Below are positions 8,629-17,807 of a stretch of DNA of 64,000 bases, one piece after another; the stretch's first letter is position 1; each line of letters starts with the position of its first letter. The position numbers were made by a program, and so were the translations under genes. Source of the stretch: an uncultured Collinsella sp. GTDB taxonomy: Bacteria; Actinomycetota; Coriobacteriia; Coriobacteriales; Coriobacteriaceae. The stretch spans positions 18,986 through 82,985 of the forward strand of contig CABSYW010000002.1 in NCBI GenBank assembly GCA_902482035.1, read 5' to 3'. The notes under the pieces are model-generated. The model saw nothing but the letters and a program-made list of their open reading frames with translations. It did not search any database and was not told where the DNA came from.

Positions 8629-8861
8629 GGCTCCTCCTTCGGTCCAACTCTTACCATGGCCCCATCATCGCAGCGCCGCGCATACGCTGCCATCGATTTG
8701 ACTTACGCCCAGCTTTCCTTTTTGAAAGGTTGGGTTGGGCCGCGCGGGCTCAAAGCGCTTTCAGGCGCATGCATCGCCGCGTTGAACTACAATGTGCTTC
8801 ACGATATGTGCCACAACCTGGGTGCGGCAGATTCTCCGCGCCCGCATCGAAAGGACCAGCT

Positions 8862-9263
8862 ATGAGCGCCGCTCGCAAGACACTCAAAATCCTTGCCCTG
8901 ATTTATTTTGTTCTGGGCATCGCCAGTCTCGTCATTGGAATCGCCGGCGTCGCGACCGGCAAGCTCGAGTCCACCTACGGATCGAACGCCATGCTCGCCG
9001 CGACCGTGGTTATCGCCAAGGGTCTCATCGATCTCGCCGCGGGCGTTGCGGGCATCAAGGGTGCCAACAAGCCTTCGCAGGTAGACGGCGCATTTAAGCT
9101 CGGTATTGTTGCCGCGGTCGCCACGCTTGTCCAGGCGGTGCTCACGCTTCCCGCGCTCGGCGGCAGCGCCGTCAACAGCGGCGCCTTTGTCATCGTGGTG
9201 TACGACCTGTTCTTTGTTCAGCAGGCACGCGCCGTTAAGGCCGAAAACAAGGACCGCCTGTAG
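8862..9263 (+). CDS. Four-span small membrane protein of unknown function
   Basis: A 133-residue protein preceded by AAAGGA. Four hydrophobic segments are visible: ILALIYFVLGIASLVIGIAG, the stretch around AMLAATVVIAKGLIDLAAG, LGIVAAVATLVQAVLTLPAL and FVIVVYDLFFVQQA. The short loops and basic C-terminus (ARAVKAENKDRL) suggest an inner-membrane helical bundle. No conserved catalytic residues are recognised. It ends before a strong terminator, so it is probably monocistronic. Confidence 0.75.
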   Translation: MSAARKTLKILALIYFVLGIASLVIGIAGVATGKLESTYGSNAMLAATVVIAKGLIDLAAGVAGIKGANKPSQVDGAFKLGIVAAVATLVQAVLTLPALGGSAVNSGAFVIVVYDLFFVQQARAVKAENKDRL

Positions 9264-9300
9264 CGCTCGCTACTCATAACCTCTGTAGCCAAGCAACTAA

Positions 9301-9335
9301 AAAGGGCCGATCGCGCATCTCCGCGGTCGGTCCTT
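9301..9335 (+). terminator. Rho-independent terminator after membrane protein gene
   Basis: AAAGGGCCGATCGCG pairs with CGCGGTCGGTCCTTT around a 5-base loop, with two mismatches, about 38 bases after the stop codon at 9263. Confidence 0.75.
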
Positions 9336-9352
9336 TACGTTTGACCAGATAA

Positions 9353-9389
9353 AACCTACCAAAATAAACCTGTCCCTTTTTGGCAGGTT
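9353..9389. repeat. Short palindrome with GTCCC loop
   Basis: AACCTACCAAAA pairs with TTTTGGCAGGTT. The loop contains TGTCCC, as in the GTGACAAAG palindromes. It ends two bases from the rlmA stop codon on the minus strand. It may be a fourth word of the same repeat style, or simply the rlmA terminator. Confidence 0.6.
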
Positions 9390-9390
9390 G

Positions 9391-10206
9391 TTAGCTGTGG
9401 CGGTACTCGGCGATAATGAAGTCGATATCGGTTTGGAGCGTGTCCAAGTTTGCCAGGCGCTCTTTGTCGGCAGGGCGCGTGCGGTAGTAGTACGGCGTCA
9501 TCTGGAACACCGCCTCGATATCGGCCTGGGTCTGAAGCGTAATATTCGCAGATACCCGCTGCGTTCCGACCAACTCGAGCTCGGTGGTCTGCGGCAGCTT
9601 CTCATCGTTAAGGTACGGCGTGTCGTAAAGCACCTCCTTGAGCCCAAAGAGATGGCGGGCACCTGGCACCACGGTGTAGAGCGAGCCCTCGGGCGCCAGC
9701 ACGCGGGCAAACTCGCGCTCGTTAAAGGGAGCAAAGAGCTCAGTCACCATATCGAAGGCGCCATCGGCCACGGGAATGTCCTTCATATTGGCCACGAAAT
9801 AGGTCGCATCGCCGCGCTTGGCGGCCAGGCGCACCATCTCTTTGCCTAGGTCGAAACCGTAAGCATCCACGCCCGGCACCGCGCCCATGGCGCTGGTGTA
9901 GTAGCCCTCGCCACAGCAAATATCGAGCAACGTCATGGGGCCGTTCGTAGACGCGGTGCGCCCAGACACCTGCTTGCGCACCAGCTCAACCATCGCATCG
10001 CGCAACGGCGCATAGTAGCCACGGTTCAGAAAGTCACGACGGCTGCGTGCCTGCGACTTGGGATCGCCCATGGAGTCGCCGCTCTTGGACGAGCGCAGTA
10101 GATATAGATAGCCCTCGCGCGCACGGTCAAACCGATGTCCGCCCGCGCATGCAGCGCCGCGTTCGTCATCCACCAACGGCTCATGGCAAACGGGACACAA
10201 CAACAT
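9391..10206 (-). CDS. rlmA: 23S rRNA (guanine-N1) methyltransferase, RlmA type
   Basis: A 271-residue protein with the RlmA architecture. An N-terminal zinc finger (CPVCHEPL, then CAGGHRFDRAREGYLYLL) precedes a class I SAM domain (LLDICCGEGYYTSAMG near residue 92, then FDMVTELFAPF). RlmA-I and RlmA-II methylate G745 or G748 in 23S rRNA; RlmA-II (TlrB) confers tylosin resistance. The sequence alone does not tell which position is modified. AAGGAG precedes the ATG. Confidence 0.88.
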   Translation of the reverse strand: MLLCPVCHEPLVDDERGAACAGGHRFDRAREGYLYLLRSSKSGDSMGDPKSQARSRRDFLNRGYYAPLRDAMVELVRKQVSGRTASTNGPMTLLDICCGEGYYTSAMGAVPGVDAYGFDLGKEMVRLAAKRGDATYFVANMKDIPVADGAFDMVTELFAPFNEREFARVLAPEGSLYTVVPGARHLFGLKEVLYDTPYLNDEKLPQTTELELVGTQRVSANITLQTQADIEAVFQMTPYYYRTRPADKERLANLDTLQTDIDFIIAEYRHS

Positions 10207-10262
10207 GACAACTCCTTAGCGCGAACAACACGACGCACACCATTGTCGCACGCCTTCCCCAC

Positions 10263-10357
10263 CTAGTCATTGGGGACGTTCTTGAATGACTAGTTAGAAG
10301 AGATAAGGAGTGTCCCCAGCTGCCGACAGAAAAGGAACGTCCCTAAGTGCCGACTGG
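10263..10357. repeat. CTAGTCATT palindrome plus GCCGAC direct repeats
   Basis: CTAGTCATT (10263-10271) and AATGACTAG (10285-10293) form a palindrome containing GGGGACGTTC. It is followed by GTCCCC and two GCCGAC copies around AACGTCCC. The same CTAGTCATTGGGGACGTTC word occurs at 22573 and, slightly changed, at 33817. It lies between divergent rlmA and the MATE gene. Confidence 0.75.
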
Positions 10358-10422
10358 TTGCATTAGGAGTATCATCATCTGCGCAAATAAGCACGAAAAA
10401 GCATATTAGAGATTGAGAGCGT

Positions 10423-11805
10423 ATGGCTGACACCGTATCTAAGCACATTGACATGACCACCGGCTCGCTGTGGCGCAATGTTCCCCTGTTCGCCTTCCCC
10501 GTGGCCGCCACGAGCATCTTGGAGCAGCTGTCGAACCTCATCGCCACGGTCATTATCGGTAACTTCTCGGGCGACCAGGGAACCCTCGCCATGGCGGCGG
10601 TCGGCTCCAATGTTCCGCTTACCAGTCTTATGCTCAACCTGTTTATTGGCATGTCGCTTGGCTCCAACGTGGTCATCGCCAACGCCATCGGCCGCAACGA
10701 TCAGAACATGGTCAAACGCGCCGTCCATACCTCGATTTTAATGGCGCTCGTGGGCTTTGTCGTCATCGCCCTGGGCGAGATGTTTGCCGAGCCCATGCTC
10801 GCCGCGCTCAACGTTCCCGCCGAAACCATGCCGCTCGCTTCGCTCTACCTACGCGTCTTTTTGCTCAGCATGCCCTCGATCTTGCTCTACAACTTTGAGG
10901 CCGCGATCTTCCGCTCCGTCGGCATCACCCGCATGCCGCTGCAGGCGCTTGCCGTGTCCACCGTCCTCAACATTGGCCTGGACCTCATCTTTGTCCCCGT
11001 ACTCCACTGGGGCGTCGCGGGCGTCGCCATCGCCACCGCCATCGCTTACACTGTCAGCGCCGCTACGCTCTTTATCCGCCTACTCAAGACCGACTCCGTC
11101 GTCCGCGTCACCCCACGCGACCTGGCTATCGACCCCGTCGCCCTCAAGCGCATCGTCAAGATTGGCCTGCCCGCCGGCATCCAAAGCGCTGTCTTTGCCG
11201 TCGCCAACATCATCATCCAGTCCGCCATCAATAGCCTGGGCACCGAAGTCATGGCGGCATCGAGCGCCGCTATGAGCTTGGAGTATGTGTGTTACAACCT
11301 GCTCAACAGCTTTAGCCAGGCTTGCACCACCTTTGTGGGACAAAACCACGGTGCCCGCCAGATCGACCGCTGCACCAAAACGCTCAAGGTCTGCCTGGTC
11401 GAAGGCGGTATCGTCGCGCTCACCACGATTATCGTTATTGTCGGTCTGGGGCGCGAGATCCTATCGCTGTTCAACAGCGACCCCAACATCGTCTCGATCG
11501 GCTATATTCGCGTGTGTTCGATCTTCCCGGCGTACGCTTTTAGCATGTTCTACGAAAACATGTCCGGCTACCTGCGCGGCTTTGGTATCTCGCTCACGCC
11601 CGCCCTCATCACCATGATCTGTGTCTGCGGCATCCGCTTCTATTGGGTGTTCTGCGTGTTCCCGCACTTCCGCACCTTTGCGAACATCATGATGGTCTAC
11701 CCCATCAGCCTGGGCACCACGGCGTTCTTTATGGTCGTGGCGGTACTACTTTGCCACCCGGCACGCACCTATCGCGCCACCCAAGCCAAAGCGACAGCCC
11801 GCTAA
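10423..11805 (+). CDS. MATE family multidrug/Na+ (H+) antiporter
   Basis: A 460-residue inner-membrane protein with about 12 hydrophobic spans. The N-terminal family pattern (WRNVPLFAFPVAATSILEQL, then VIIGNFSG) and the internal repeat around residue 240 (LKRIVKIGLPAGIQSAVFAV) are characteristic of the MATE/NorM-DinF superfamily. Such pumps export cationic drugs or metabolites using ion gradients. No dedicated regulator is adjacent. The ribosome site before the ATG is weak (GAGATTGAGAG). Substrate unknown. Confidence 0.9.
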   Translation: MADTVSKHIDMTTGSLWRNVPLFAFPVAATSILEQLSNLIATVIIGNFSGDQGTLAMAAVGSNVPLTSLMLNLFIGMSLGSNVVIANAIGRNDQNMVKRAVHTSILMALVGFVVIALGEMFAEPMLAALNVPAETMPLASLYLRVFLLSMPSILLYNFEAAIFRSVGITRMPLQALAVSTVLNIGLDLIFVPVLHWGVAGVAIATAIAYTVSAATLFIRLLKTDSVVRVTPRDLAIDPVALKRIVKIGLPAGIQSAVFAVANIIIQSAINSLGTEVMAASSAAMSLEYVCYNLLNSFSQACTTFVGQNHGARQIDRCTKTLKVCLVEGGIVALTTIIVIVGLGREILSLFNSDPNIVSIGYIRVCSIFPAYAFSMFYENMSGYLRGFGISLTPALITMICVCGIRFYWVFCVFPHFRTFANIMMVYPISLGTTAFFMVVAVLLCHPARTYRATQAKATAR

Positions 11806-11832
11806 ACACCGCACTCAACGCCACGCCAGTCA

Positions 11833-12699
11833 TTAATTGACAATATGCGAGCTCATATAGTCGATAAAGCGCCTCGTGGCGATAGGCATGGTGTCCCAGC
11901 TGCGCCAGGCGGCCACCACGTCGCGCGAGGGGGCATGCACGATGGGACGTACGCGAATATCGGCCCTCATGCCCTCGACGGTACGGCGATATAGCATGCT
12001 CACGCCTAGGCCCTCCTCCACCATCGCCATGATGGTGTAGTCGTCGGTCACCTCACTCGTCACGTGCGGCGACAGTCCATGCGCCGCGAATGCATCGAGC
12101 ACCAGGCTCTGTTCGCCCTCATCCAGCAGCACAAACGGCTCGGACGCCAGGTCGGCGAGCGTCACCTTTTCCTTTACCGTCAGCGGATGCGCGGCCGGCA
12201 ACAGCGCCACCAACTCATCGTGATAGACCACGCGCTTCTCGAGCCCCGCGGTAAATCCGCGCGCCGTAAAACAAAAATCAACCACGCCATCGTGCACCCA
12301 CTGGGCGTTGCGCGTGTAATCGCCCTGCTTGAGGGTAAAGTGCACGCCCGGGTGCAGCGCTCCAAAGTCGCGGATCACACGCGGCAGCACGGTACGACTC
12401 ACGTTGGTAAACGTCGCAATGCGAATATCGGTCGACGAAAGCCCCAGCAGCTCCTGGCGCTTGCCCTCGAGCTCGGCCTCGGCGGTCACGATTTGGCGCA
12501 GATACGGCAGATATTGTTTACCGTCGCGCGTAAGCGAAACGCCCTGCTTTCCGCGCTCGATAAGCGTGGTACCCAGCTCGCGCTCGAGCGCCTTGACGGC
12601 CTGACTCACCGCACTTTGCGTATAGCCCAGCTCGTCCGCCGCGCCCTTAAGACTGCCGCGATCGACCACCATACAAACAATCTGATACCGCGATGCCAT
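11833..12699 (-). CDS. LysR family transcriptional regulator
   Basis: A 288-residue protein. The N-terminal winged helix (GSLKGAADELGYTQSAVSQA) and the linker helix (LERELGTTLIERG) are standard LysR features, followed by a periplasmic-binding-like effector domain from about residue 90. GGAGG precedes the ATG. It is transcribed away from the EamA transporter gene at 12858, with a 158-base shared promoter gap. LysR proteins usually control the divergent neighbour, so it probably regulates that exporter. Confidence 0.9.
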   Translation of the reverse strand: MASRYQIVCMVVDRGSLKGAADELGYTQSAVSQAVKALERELGTTLIERGKQGVSLTRDGKQYLPYLRQIVTAEAELEGKRQELLGLSSTDIRIATFTNVSRTVLPRVIRDFGALHPGVHFTLKQGDYTRNAQWVHDGVVDFCFTARGFTAGLEKRVVYHDELVALLPAAHPLTVKEKVTLADLASEPFVLLDEGEQSLVLDAFAAHGLSPHVTSEVTDDYTIMAMVEEGLGVSMLYRRTVEGMRADIRVRPIVHAPSRDVVAAWRSWDTMPIATRRFIDYMSSHIVN

Positions 12700-12857
12700 C
12701 GTGCCTCCACATCAATGCAGCCGTAAAACGTTTTGTCAGCGCTTTTCGCGCCTACTTTAGCATTTCTTAATCATACTGAAGATACATTCGCTTTACTACA
12801 TCCAAATCTGGGAGCAGAATCCTTTTTACGAAACCGTTCTGTAACAAAAGGAGTCCC

Positions 12858-13760
12858 ATGGATCGCAAAAAAGCAATCGCGCTCTCATTTTCCGTTCCCG
12901 TCGCATGGGGCTTTTCGTATCCCCTCATGAAGATCGGCATGGGCAGCATGAACGCCACGAGTATCGTCGCGCTACGCTGCATCATCGCCTTTGCGGCCTG
13001 CCTGCTGCTCTTCCACAAACGCGCGTTCCGCATCAACCGCGACCTTATGGTTCGCGCCGCTATCATCGGCGCCATCATGGCAACCGAGCTCACCTGCATG
13101 TGCCTGGGCTCCAGCCTCACCTCTGCCTCCACTGCCGGCTTTTTGCAGAGCCTGACGGTCGTGATCGTGCCGTTTGCTAACGCCGCCCTGCTGCGCCGCG
13201 CCCCCGAGCGCAAAGTGCTCGTCGGCACCGCCATCGTCACCTGCGGTATGTTGCTGCTCTCGGGCGCCGACTTCACTAGCCTGAACCCGGGCGCGCTCAT
13301 CATGCTGCTCTCGGCCTTTATCTATGCCAGCCACATCATCGTGGCCAAGCGCTTTGTCGAAGAAGTCGATCCGCTGGCTCTGGGCGTTTGGCAGCTAGGC
13401 TTTGGCGGTTTGTTCTCGGGCGTCGCGGCATTCACCTTTGGCAGCTTCACGCTTCCCAGCACGCCGGGCGAGATCGTGGTCGTCGTCGCGCTCGCACTCA
13501 TCTGCTCTGCCTACGGCTTTATCACCCAGACGCTCGTGCAGCCCCACGTGCCTGCCGAGACCACCGGCTTTGCCTTCTCGCTCGAGCCGGTCTGCTCCGC
13601 CGTCTTTTCGTTCTTCCTAGTCGGCGAGATCCTGAGCCCCATCGCCTTCCTGGGTGCAGCTCTCATCCTCACCGGCGTCATGGTGGCAACCGTCGAGCTT
13701 CCGCGCCTCCGCGCACATGGACACGCTCGTATGGCAGGAGCGCCCGAGCGCGCCTCGTAG
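12858..13760 (+). CDS. EamA/DMT family transporter
   Basis: A 300-residue protein with about ten hydrophobic spans arranged as two EamA repeats. The first starts at SFSVPVAWGFSYPLMKIGMG and the second near ALIMLLSAFIYASHIIVAKR; EPVCSAVFSFFLVGE is the typical end of the second repeat. Members export amino acids or other metabolites. AAAAGGAG precedes the ATG. Probable target of the divergent LysR regulator. Substrate unknown. Confidence 0.88.
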   Translation: MDRKKAIALSFSVPVAWGFSYPLMKIGMGSMNATSIVALRCIIAFAACLLLFHKRAFRINRDLMVRAAIIGAIMATELTCMCLGSSLTSASTAGFLQSLTVVIVPFANAALLRRAPERKVLVGTAIVTCGMLLLSGADFTSLNPGALIMLLSAFIYASHIIVAKRFVEEVDPLALGVWQLGFGGLFSGVAAFTFGSFTLPSTPGEIVVVVALALICSAYGFITQTLVQPHVPAETTGFAFSLEPVCSAVFSFFLVGEILSPIAFLGAALILTGVMVATVELPRLRAHGHARMAGAPERAS

Positions 13761-13848
13761 GCCCCGCTCTTCATGCAGCCGCGGCATAAAGGCAACCGGT
13801 GCGCCTTTACAATAGATGCCAACAGAGCATCTGCCATAAAGGAGCCCC

Positions 13849-14574
13849 ATGGACACCGCAACCCGCGACCTCAACATAGCAACTTGGTTGGGCAATGCGC
13901 CGCAGCCGGTACGTGACACTACGAACCAGCTGCTCGAGCGCATCGCCCTTTTGCGTGCCGAGCAGACTATCTACCCGGCACAAGACGACATCCTCAATGC
14001 CCTCGCCTACACCCCGGCCGACCAGGTCAAAGTTGTCATCTTGGGTCAAGACCCCTATCACGGGCCCAACCAGGCAATGGGACTGTCGTTCTCGGTCCCC
14101 GCGACGCAAACCAAGCTGCCGCCGAGCCTGCGCAACATCTATAAGGAACTCAAAGCCGATCTGGGTTGCCCCATTCCCGCCACAGGAGACCTAACCCCAT
14201 GGGCACAACAGGGCGTCCTGCTCCTTAACACCACGCTCACCGTGCGCGAGCATGCCGCCAATTCGCACGCCAAGCTGGGCTGGAGCACACTCACCGACTA
14301 CGTTATCGAACGCTGCTGCCAGCTGCCCCAACCGGTTGTCTTTTTAGCATGGGGTCGCTTTGCCCAGCAGATGGTCGAAGGAAAGCTCACCGCGACCGGC
14401 GCGGGCAAGGCAAGCGGCAAGTTCTGCCTTGCCTCCACGCATCCCTCGCCGCTTTCGGCCAACCGCGCCACGGCAAAACTCCCCGCCTTTATAGGGTCGC
14501 GTCCCTTCTCCGCTGTCAATCGGCTACTCGAACAGCACGGCTCGACCCCTGTCAACTGGACTTGCCTCGGCTAA
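13849..14574 (+). CDS. ung: Uracil-DNA glycosylase, family 1
   Basis: A 241-residue base-excision repair enzyme. The water-activating motif GQDPYHG is near residue 66, followed by AMGLSFSVP; LLNTTLTV contains the uracil-binding Asn. The minor-groove loop HPSPLSANR is near residue 198. AAAGGAG precedes the ATG. It removes uracil from DNA after cytosine deamination or dUTP incorporation. A strong hairpin follows the stop. Confidence 0.95.
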   Translation: MDTATRDLNIATWLGNAPQPVRDTTNQLLERIALLRAEQTIYPAQDDILNALAYTPADQVKVVILGQDPYHGPNQAMGLSFSVPATQTKLPPSLRNIYKELKADLGCPIPATGDLTPWAQQGVLLLNTTLTVREHAANSHAKLGWSTLTDYVIERCCQLPQPVVFLAWGRFAQQMVEGKLTATGAGKASGKFCLASTHPSPLSANRATAKLPAFIGSRPFSAVNRLLEQHGSTPVNWTCLG

Positions 14575-14588
14575 AAACCGATACATCA

Positions 14589-14623
14589 AAAACGCGCCCG
14601 ACGGCTTTCCATCGGGCGCGTTT
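14589..14623. terminator. Bidirectional terminator between ung and SDR genes
   Basis: AAAACGCGCCCGA pairs with TCGGGCGCGTTT over a 10-base loop in the gap between two convergent stop codons (14574 and 14625). A-rich and T-rich flanks allow it to end transcription in both directions. Confidence 0.9.
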
Positions 14624-14624
14624 C

Positions 14625-15305
14625 CTATTCGGGCCAAATAAATTGTGTGCGGCCGGCCTCGCCGCCATCGATTAGCAGGCTCTGCCCGGTCATAAACCGG
14701 TTGGTCACGCCCACAAAGTAGATCCACTCGGCGATCTCTTGGGCGGTGGCCCAGCGCTTAAGCGGCGTAAGCTCCATAATCTGGTTCCACAGGTGCTCGT
14801 CTTCCATCACGCAACGGTTGAGCGGCGTGATAACGCCGCCCGGGTCCACACCGTTGGCGATAGCCTGCGGCGCCAGACGGTTTGCAAGGTTCTTGGTGTA
14901 GGCGATAACGCCGCCCTTGCTGGCGGCATAGTCGGGAAACTCCGATCCCGTATGCCCGCTCGCCGACCCCACATTGACCACGGATTTGATAGCCGGCGCC
15001 GGCTTGGCGGCAAGCCCCTCCCCCACAAAGGCATAGCGCTCGGTCACGTTGATGGTGCCACACAGGTTGGCGGCGATGTCGTCGGCCGAATCCTGCGTAC
15101 CGGCAACGTTCACGATTACCTGAGGCTCAAGGTCGCCCGGAAACGAGTCCGGCTCGCGGACATCAACGATCAGATGGCGGTAGCGCTCGTGTTCGATCGC
15201 CGCCGGCAAAAGATCAAAGCCCACGACCTCGTGACCTTCATCCAAAAAGCGCTGCACACACGCGGCTCCGATACCGCCCGAAGCACCCGTGATCAAAACC
15301 CGCAT
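14625..15305 (-). CDS. SDR family NAD(P)-dependent oxidoreductase
   Basis: A 226-residue Rossmann-fold enzyme. The cofactor loop TGASGGIG is at residue 6, NVAG is near 66, the catalytic Ser is in VGSASG, and YAASK supplies Tyr and Lys near residue 128. The C-terminal SLLIDGG is the usual family end. D30 after the second strand (VVGFDLL) hints at NAD rather than NADP, but this is weak. AAGGAG precedes the ATG, and the gene follows the transporter at 15315-16037 by 9 bases, so the two probably share a transcript. Substrate unknown. Confidence 0.88.
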   Translation of the reverse strand: MRVLITGASGGIGAACVQRFLDEGHEVVGFDLLPAAIEHERYRHLIVDVREPDSFPGDLEPQVIVNVAGTQDSADDIAANLCGTINVTERYAFVGEGLAAKPAPAIKSVVNVGSASGHTGSEFPDYAASKGGVIAYTKNLANRLAPQAIANGVDPGGVITPLNRCVMEDEHLWNQIMELTPLKRWATAQEIAEWIYFVGVTNRFMTGQSLLIDGGEAGRTQFIWPE

Positions 15306-15314
15306 ACTTGCTCC

Positions 15315-16037
15315 TTAGGCGGTTGCGTGGCGCTCGAGGTACTCGGAGCCCACATTCTCGCGCTCCCAGCCGCGCACGACCTTGTAGCCCACGGGGCTCA
15401 GGAAGACCTCGCACAGCAGCTCGGCGACAGCGCCGGTCAGCGAGCACATAAGGACCTGCACCCAGGTCCAACCAAAGAATGTGTGGCTCACCACAATGGC
15501 AAAGACCAGGTTGTCGATAAACTGGCCAACGCCCGTGGACACATAGGAACGGAAGGCAAAGCTCGCAAAGTTATTCTTTTTGAGCATACGGCCGAGCGAC
15601 TGGTTGAGCGTGGAGTTAACCACGGCAGAGACGAGCATGGCAAGCGAAGAGCCCAGTACCACGTACCAGGTGCCGCCGATGGTGGCGTTAAGGGCGGTGT
15701 TGACCTCGATCATACCCGTGTCGTAGTAGGCGCCCCACATGCCGGGCGTGAGCGAGCATGCCCAAAAGCACAGGCTCACGGCCAGGTTGACCAGCAGCGC
15801 GAGGATAGAGATTTTGATGGATGCCTTGGCGCCAAAGCGCTTGCAGATCATGTCCTGGCACAAAAACGAAACCCAGCTCACCACAAAGCCGCAATCGAGT
15901 GCCAGATACGGCAGGCTGATGAGCTCCTTGTTGGCCAGCAGGTTCATCATGATGACGCTCACGAAAAACAGCGAAACCGTTGCCGCGGGAATGCTCCGCA
16001 ACAGGACCTTGTAGTCCTCCATGACCTTCTTGATCAT
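15315..16037 (-). CDS. yhhQ: Queuosine precursor transporter, YhhQ/VUT family
   Basis: A 240-residue inner-membrane protein with about six spans. The family pattern is visible in MMNLLANKELISLP, the region SWVSFLCQDMICKRFGAKAS and GQFIDNLVFAIVVS near the fifth span. YhhQ (DUF165) proteins import preQ0/preQ1 or queuine for tRNA queuosine synthesis. The leader upstream has the architecture of a class I preQ1 riboswitch overlapping the ribosome site, which independently supports the substrate. It is probably co-transcribed with the SDR gene downstream. Confidence 0.88.
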   Translation of the reverse strand: MIKKVMEDYKVLLRSIPAATVSLFFVSVIMMNLLANKELISLPYLALDCGFVVSWVSFLCQDMICKRFGAKASIKISILALLVNLAVSLCFWACSLTPGMWGAYYDTGMIEVNTALNATIGGTWYVVLGSSLAMLVSAVVNSTLNQSLGRMLKKNNFASFAFRSYVSTGVGQFIDNLVFAIVVSHTFFGWTWVQVLMCSLTGAVAELLCEVFLSPVGYKVVRGWERENVGSEYLERHATA

Positions 16038-16043
16038 TATGTA

Positions 16044-16092
16044 CTCCTTTGGTTTTAGGTTTAACGAGCAGGATATCGGACCCGAACTGCTC
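16044..16092 (-). promoter_or_regulatory. Candidate preQ1-I riboswitch covering the yhhQ ribosome site
   Basis: Reading the minus strand, GAGCAG (16092-16087) pairs with CTGCTC (16071-16066). The loop begins TTCGGGTCC. After the stem comes an A-rich stretch (GTTAAACCTAAAACC) that merges with AAAGGAG at 16049-16044. GGT in the loop can pair with ACC in the tail, giving the H-type pseudoknot of preQ1-I aptamers, which would sequester the ribosome site when ligand is bound. The loop sequence departs from the best-known consensus, and a competing CCGA/TCGG pairing exists. Confidence 0.5.
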
Positions 16093-16157
16093 GGACGCCT
16101 CGGTCTTAAGACGACGGTGGGTATGATAGCCGCTCACACGGCATCAGGCAAGCAACC

Positions 16158-16187
16158 GGCGCGGCAGCCTCGCAGGGCCACCGCGCC
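16158..16187 (-). terminator. Possible terminator after prfC
   Basis: GGCGCGG and CCGCGCC pair across a 16-base loop just beyond the prfC stop codon. There is no T tract, so termination is tentative. Confidence 0.4.
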
Positions 16188-16193
16188 GATGCG

Positions 16194-17807
16194 CTAAAAC
16201 GCTACGTTGCCAAACTCCGACAGGATAAGGTCGGGGTTGTGGTCAGTTGCCCAATCCACGTTCCACGGGCTCGTGAACAGCAGCAGCTTACCGCCGCGCA
16301 TGTCCTCGACGCGCAGCGTGTCGCGCGTGAGCGAAAGAGCCGGGATATCGATGGTGTCGGGGTCGTTCTGGATCCAGCGGATGTCCGTATAGGGCAGTGG
16401 CTGGCGACGAACCTCAACACGGTACTCGGCCTTGAGGCGGCGCTCGAGTACCTCAAACTGCAGCACGCCGACCACGCCCACGATGACGCTCTCCATGCCG
16501 GCACCCAGCTCGCGGAAGATCTGGATAGCACCCTCCTGGGCAAGCTCCTCCATGCCCTTGACGAACTGCTTGCGCTTGAGCGTGTCGACCTGCGTAATGC
16601 GAGCGAACATCTCGGGGGCAAACGTCGGGATCTGCGGATACTGCACGTGGCGCTTGCCGGAGCACACGGTGTCGCCGATGCTAAAGATACCCGGATCGAA
16701 CAGGCCCACGATATCGCCCGCGTACGCCTCGTCCACGATGGCACGGTCATCGGCCATCATCGACGTGCCCGTGGCAAGCTTGAGCTTGCGGTTGCCCTGC
16801 ACGTGGAAGGCGTCCATGCCGCGCTCGAACTTGCCCGAGCAAATACGCACAAAGGCGATGCGGTCACGGTGGTTCTTGTCCATGTTGGCCTGGATCTTAA
16901 ACACAAAGCCGCTAAAGTCGTCGCGGCAAGGATCGACCGGCTCGCTGGTGAGCGTGTCGGTGTAGGCGCGCGGCGTCGGGGCCAGACGCAGGAACTCCTT
17001 GAGGAAGGGCTCCACGCCAAAGTTAGTGAGCGCCGAGCCAAAGAACGCCGGGCTCAGCTTGCCGCAGGCCACGGCATCCAAGTCGAGCTCGTCGCCGGCG
17101 CCATCGAGCAGCTCGATATCGTCCATTAGGTTCTTATGGTTCTCCTCGCCAATGAGCTCATCCATGGCGGGATCGCCCAGCTCGGCCTCGACCTCGGCGA
17201 CCTTCTTGGTGGCGTTGGCGTGGCCGTCGCCCTCAAAGGCAATGACGCGACGGGTCTGACGATCGAACACGCCGCGGAAGTTGCGGCCGCTGCCGATCGG
17301 CCAGTTCATGGGATACGTATTGATGCCCAGGACGTTCTCAATCTCTTCCATGAGCTCAAACGGATCGCGAGCCTCGTGGTCGAGCTTGTTCACAAAGGTG
17401 AAGATGGGAATGTGGCGCAGCGTGCAGACCTTAAAGAGCTTTTTGGTCTGGGCCTCGACGCCCTTGGCGCCGTCGATGACCATGACCGCGGCGTCGGCGG
17501 CCATAAGGGTACGGTAGGTATCCTCCGAGAAGTCCTGGTGGCCGGGGGTATCGAGGATGTTGACGCAGGCGCCGTTGTAGGTGAACTGCAGCACCGAGGA
17601 GGTAACGGAAATACCGCGCTCCTTCTCGATGTCCATCCAGTCCGAGACGGCATGCTTGGCCGAGCTCTTGCCCTTGACCGAGCCGGCGGTCTGAATGCTG
17701 CCGGTATAGAGCAGCAGCTTCTCGGTAAGCGTAGTCTTACCGGCGTCCGGGTGGCTGATGATCGCGAATGTGCGGCGCGACGAGATTTCATCCGACAGGC
17801 TTGCCAT
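16194..17807 (-). CDS. prfC: Peptide chain release factor 3 (RF3)
   Basis: A 537-residue translational GTPase. G1 is SHPDAGKTT near residue 19, RGISV marks switch I, G3 is DTPGHQDF and G4 is NKLD. RF3-specific text includes GSVKGKSSAKHAVSDWM and, in the C-terminal part, FQVLE-like LQFEVLERRLKAEY. RF3 recycles RF1/RF2 from the ribosome. The ATG at 17807 is chosen because AAAGGA lies at the right distance; ATG codons further upstream lack a site. Confidence 0.93.
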   Translation of the reverse strand: MASLSDEISSRRTFAIISHPDAGKTTLTEKLLLYTGSIQTAGSVKGKSSAKHAVSDWMDIEKERGISVTSSVLQFTYNGACVNILDTPGHQDFSEDTYRTLMAADAAVMVIDGAKGVEAQTKKLFKVCTLRHIPIFTFVNKLDHEARDPFELMEEIENVLGINTYPMNWPIGSGRNFRGVFDRQTRRVIAFEGDGHANATKKVAEVEAELGDPAMDELIGEENHKNLMDDIELLDGAGDELDLDAVACGKLSPAFFGSALTNFGVEPFLKEFLRLAPTPRAYTDTLTSEPVDPCRDDFSGFVFKIQANMDKNHRDRIAFVRICSGKFERGMDAFHVQGNRKLKLATGTSMMADDRAIVDEAYAGDIVGLFDPGIFSIGDTVCSGKRHVQYPQIPTFAPEMFARITQVDTLKRKQFVKGMEELAQEGAIQIFRELGAGMESVIVGVVGVLQFEVLERRLKAEYRVEVRRQPLPYTDIRWIQNDPDTIDIPALSLTRDTLRVEDMRGGKLLLFTSPWNVDWATDHNPDLILSEFGNVAF

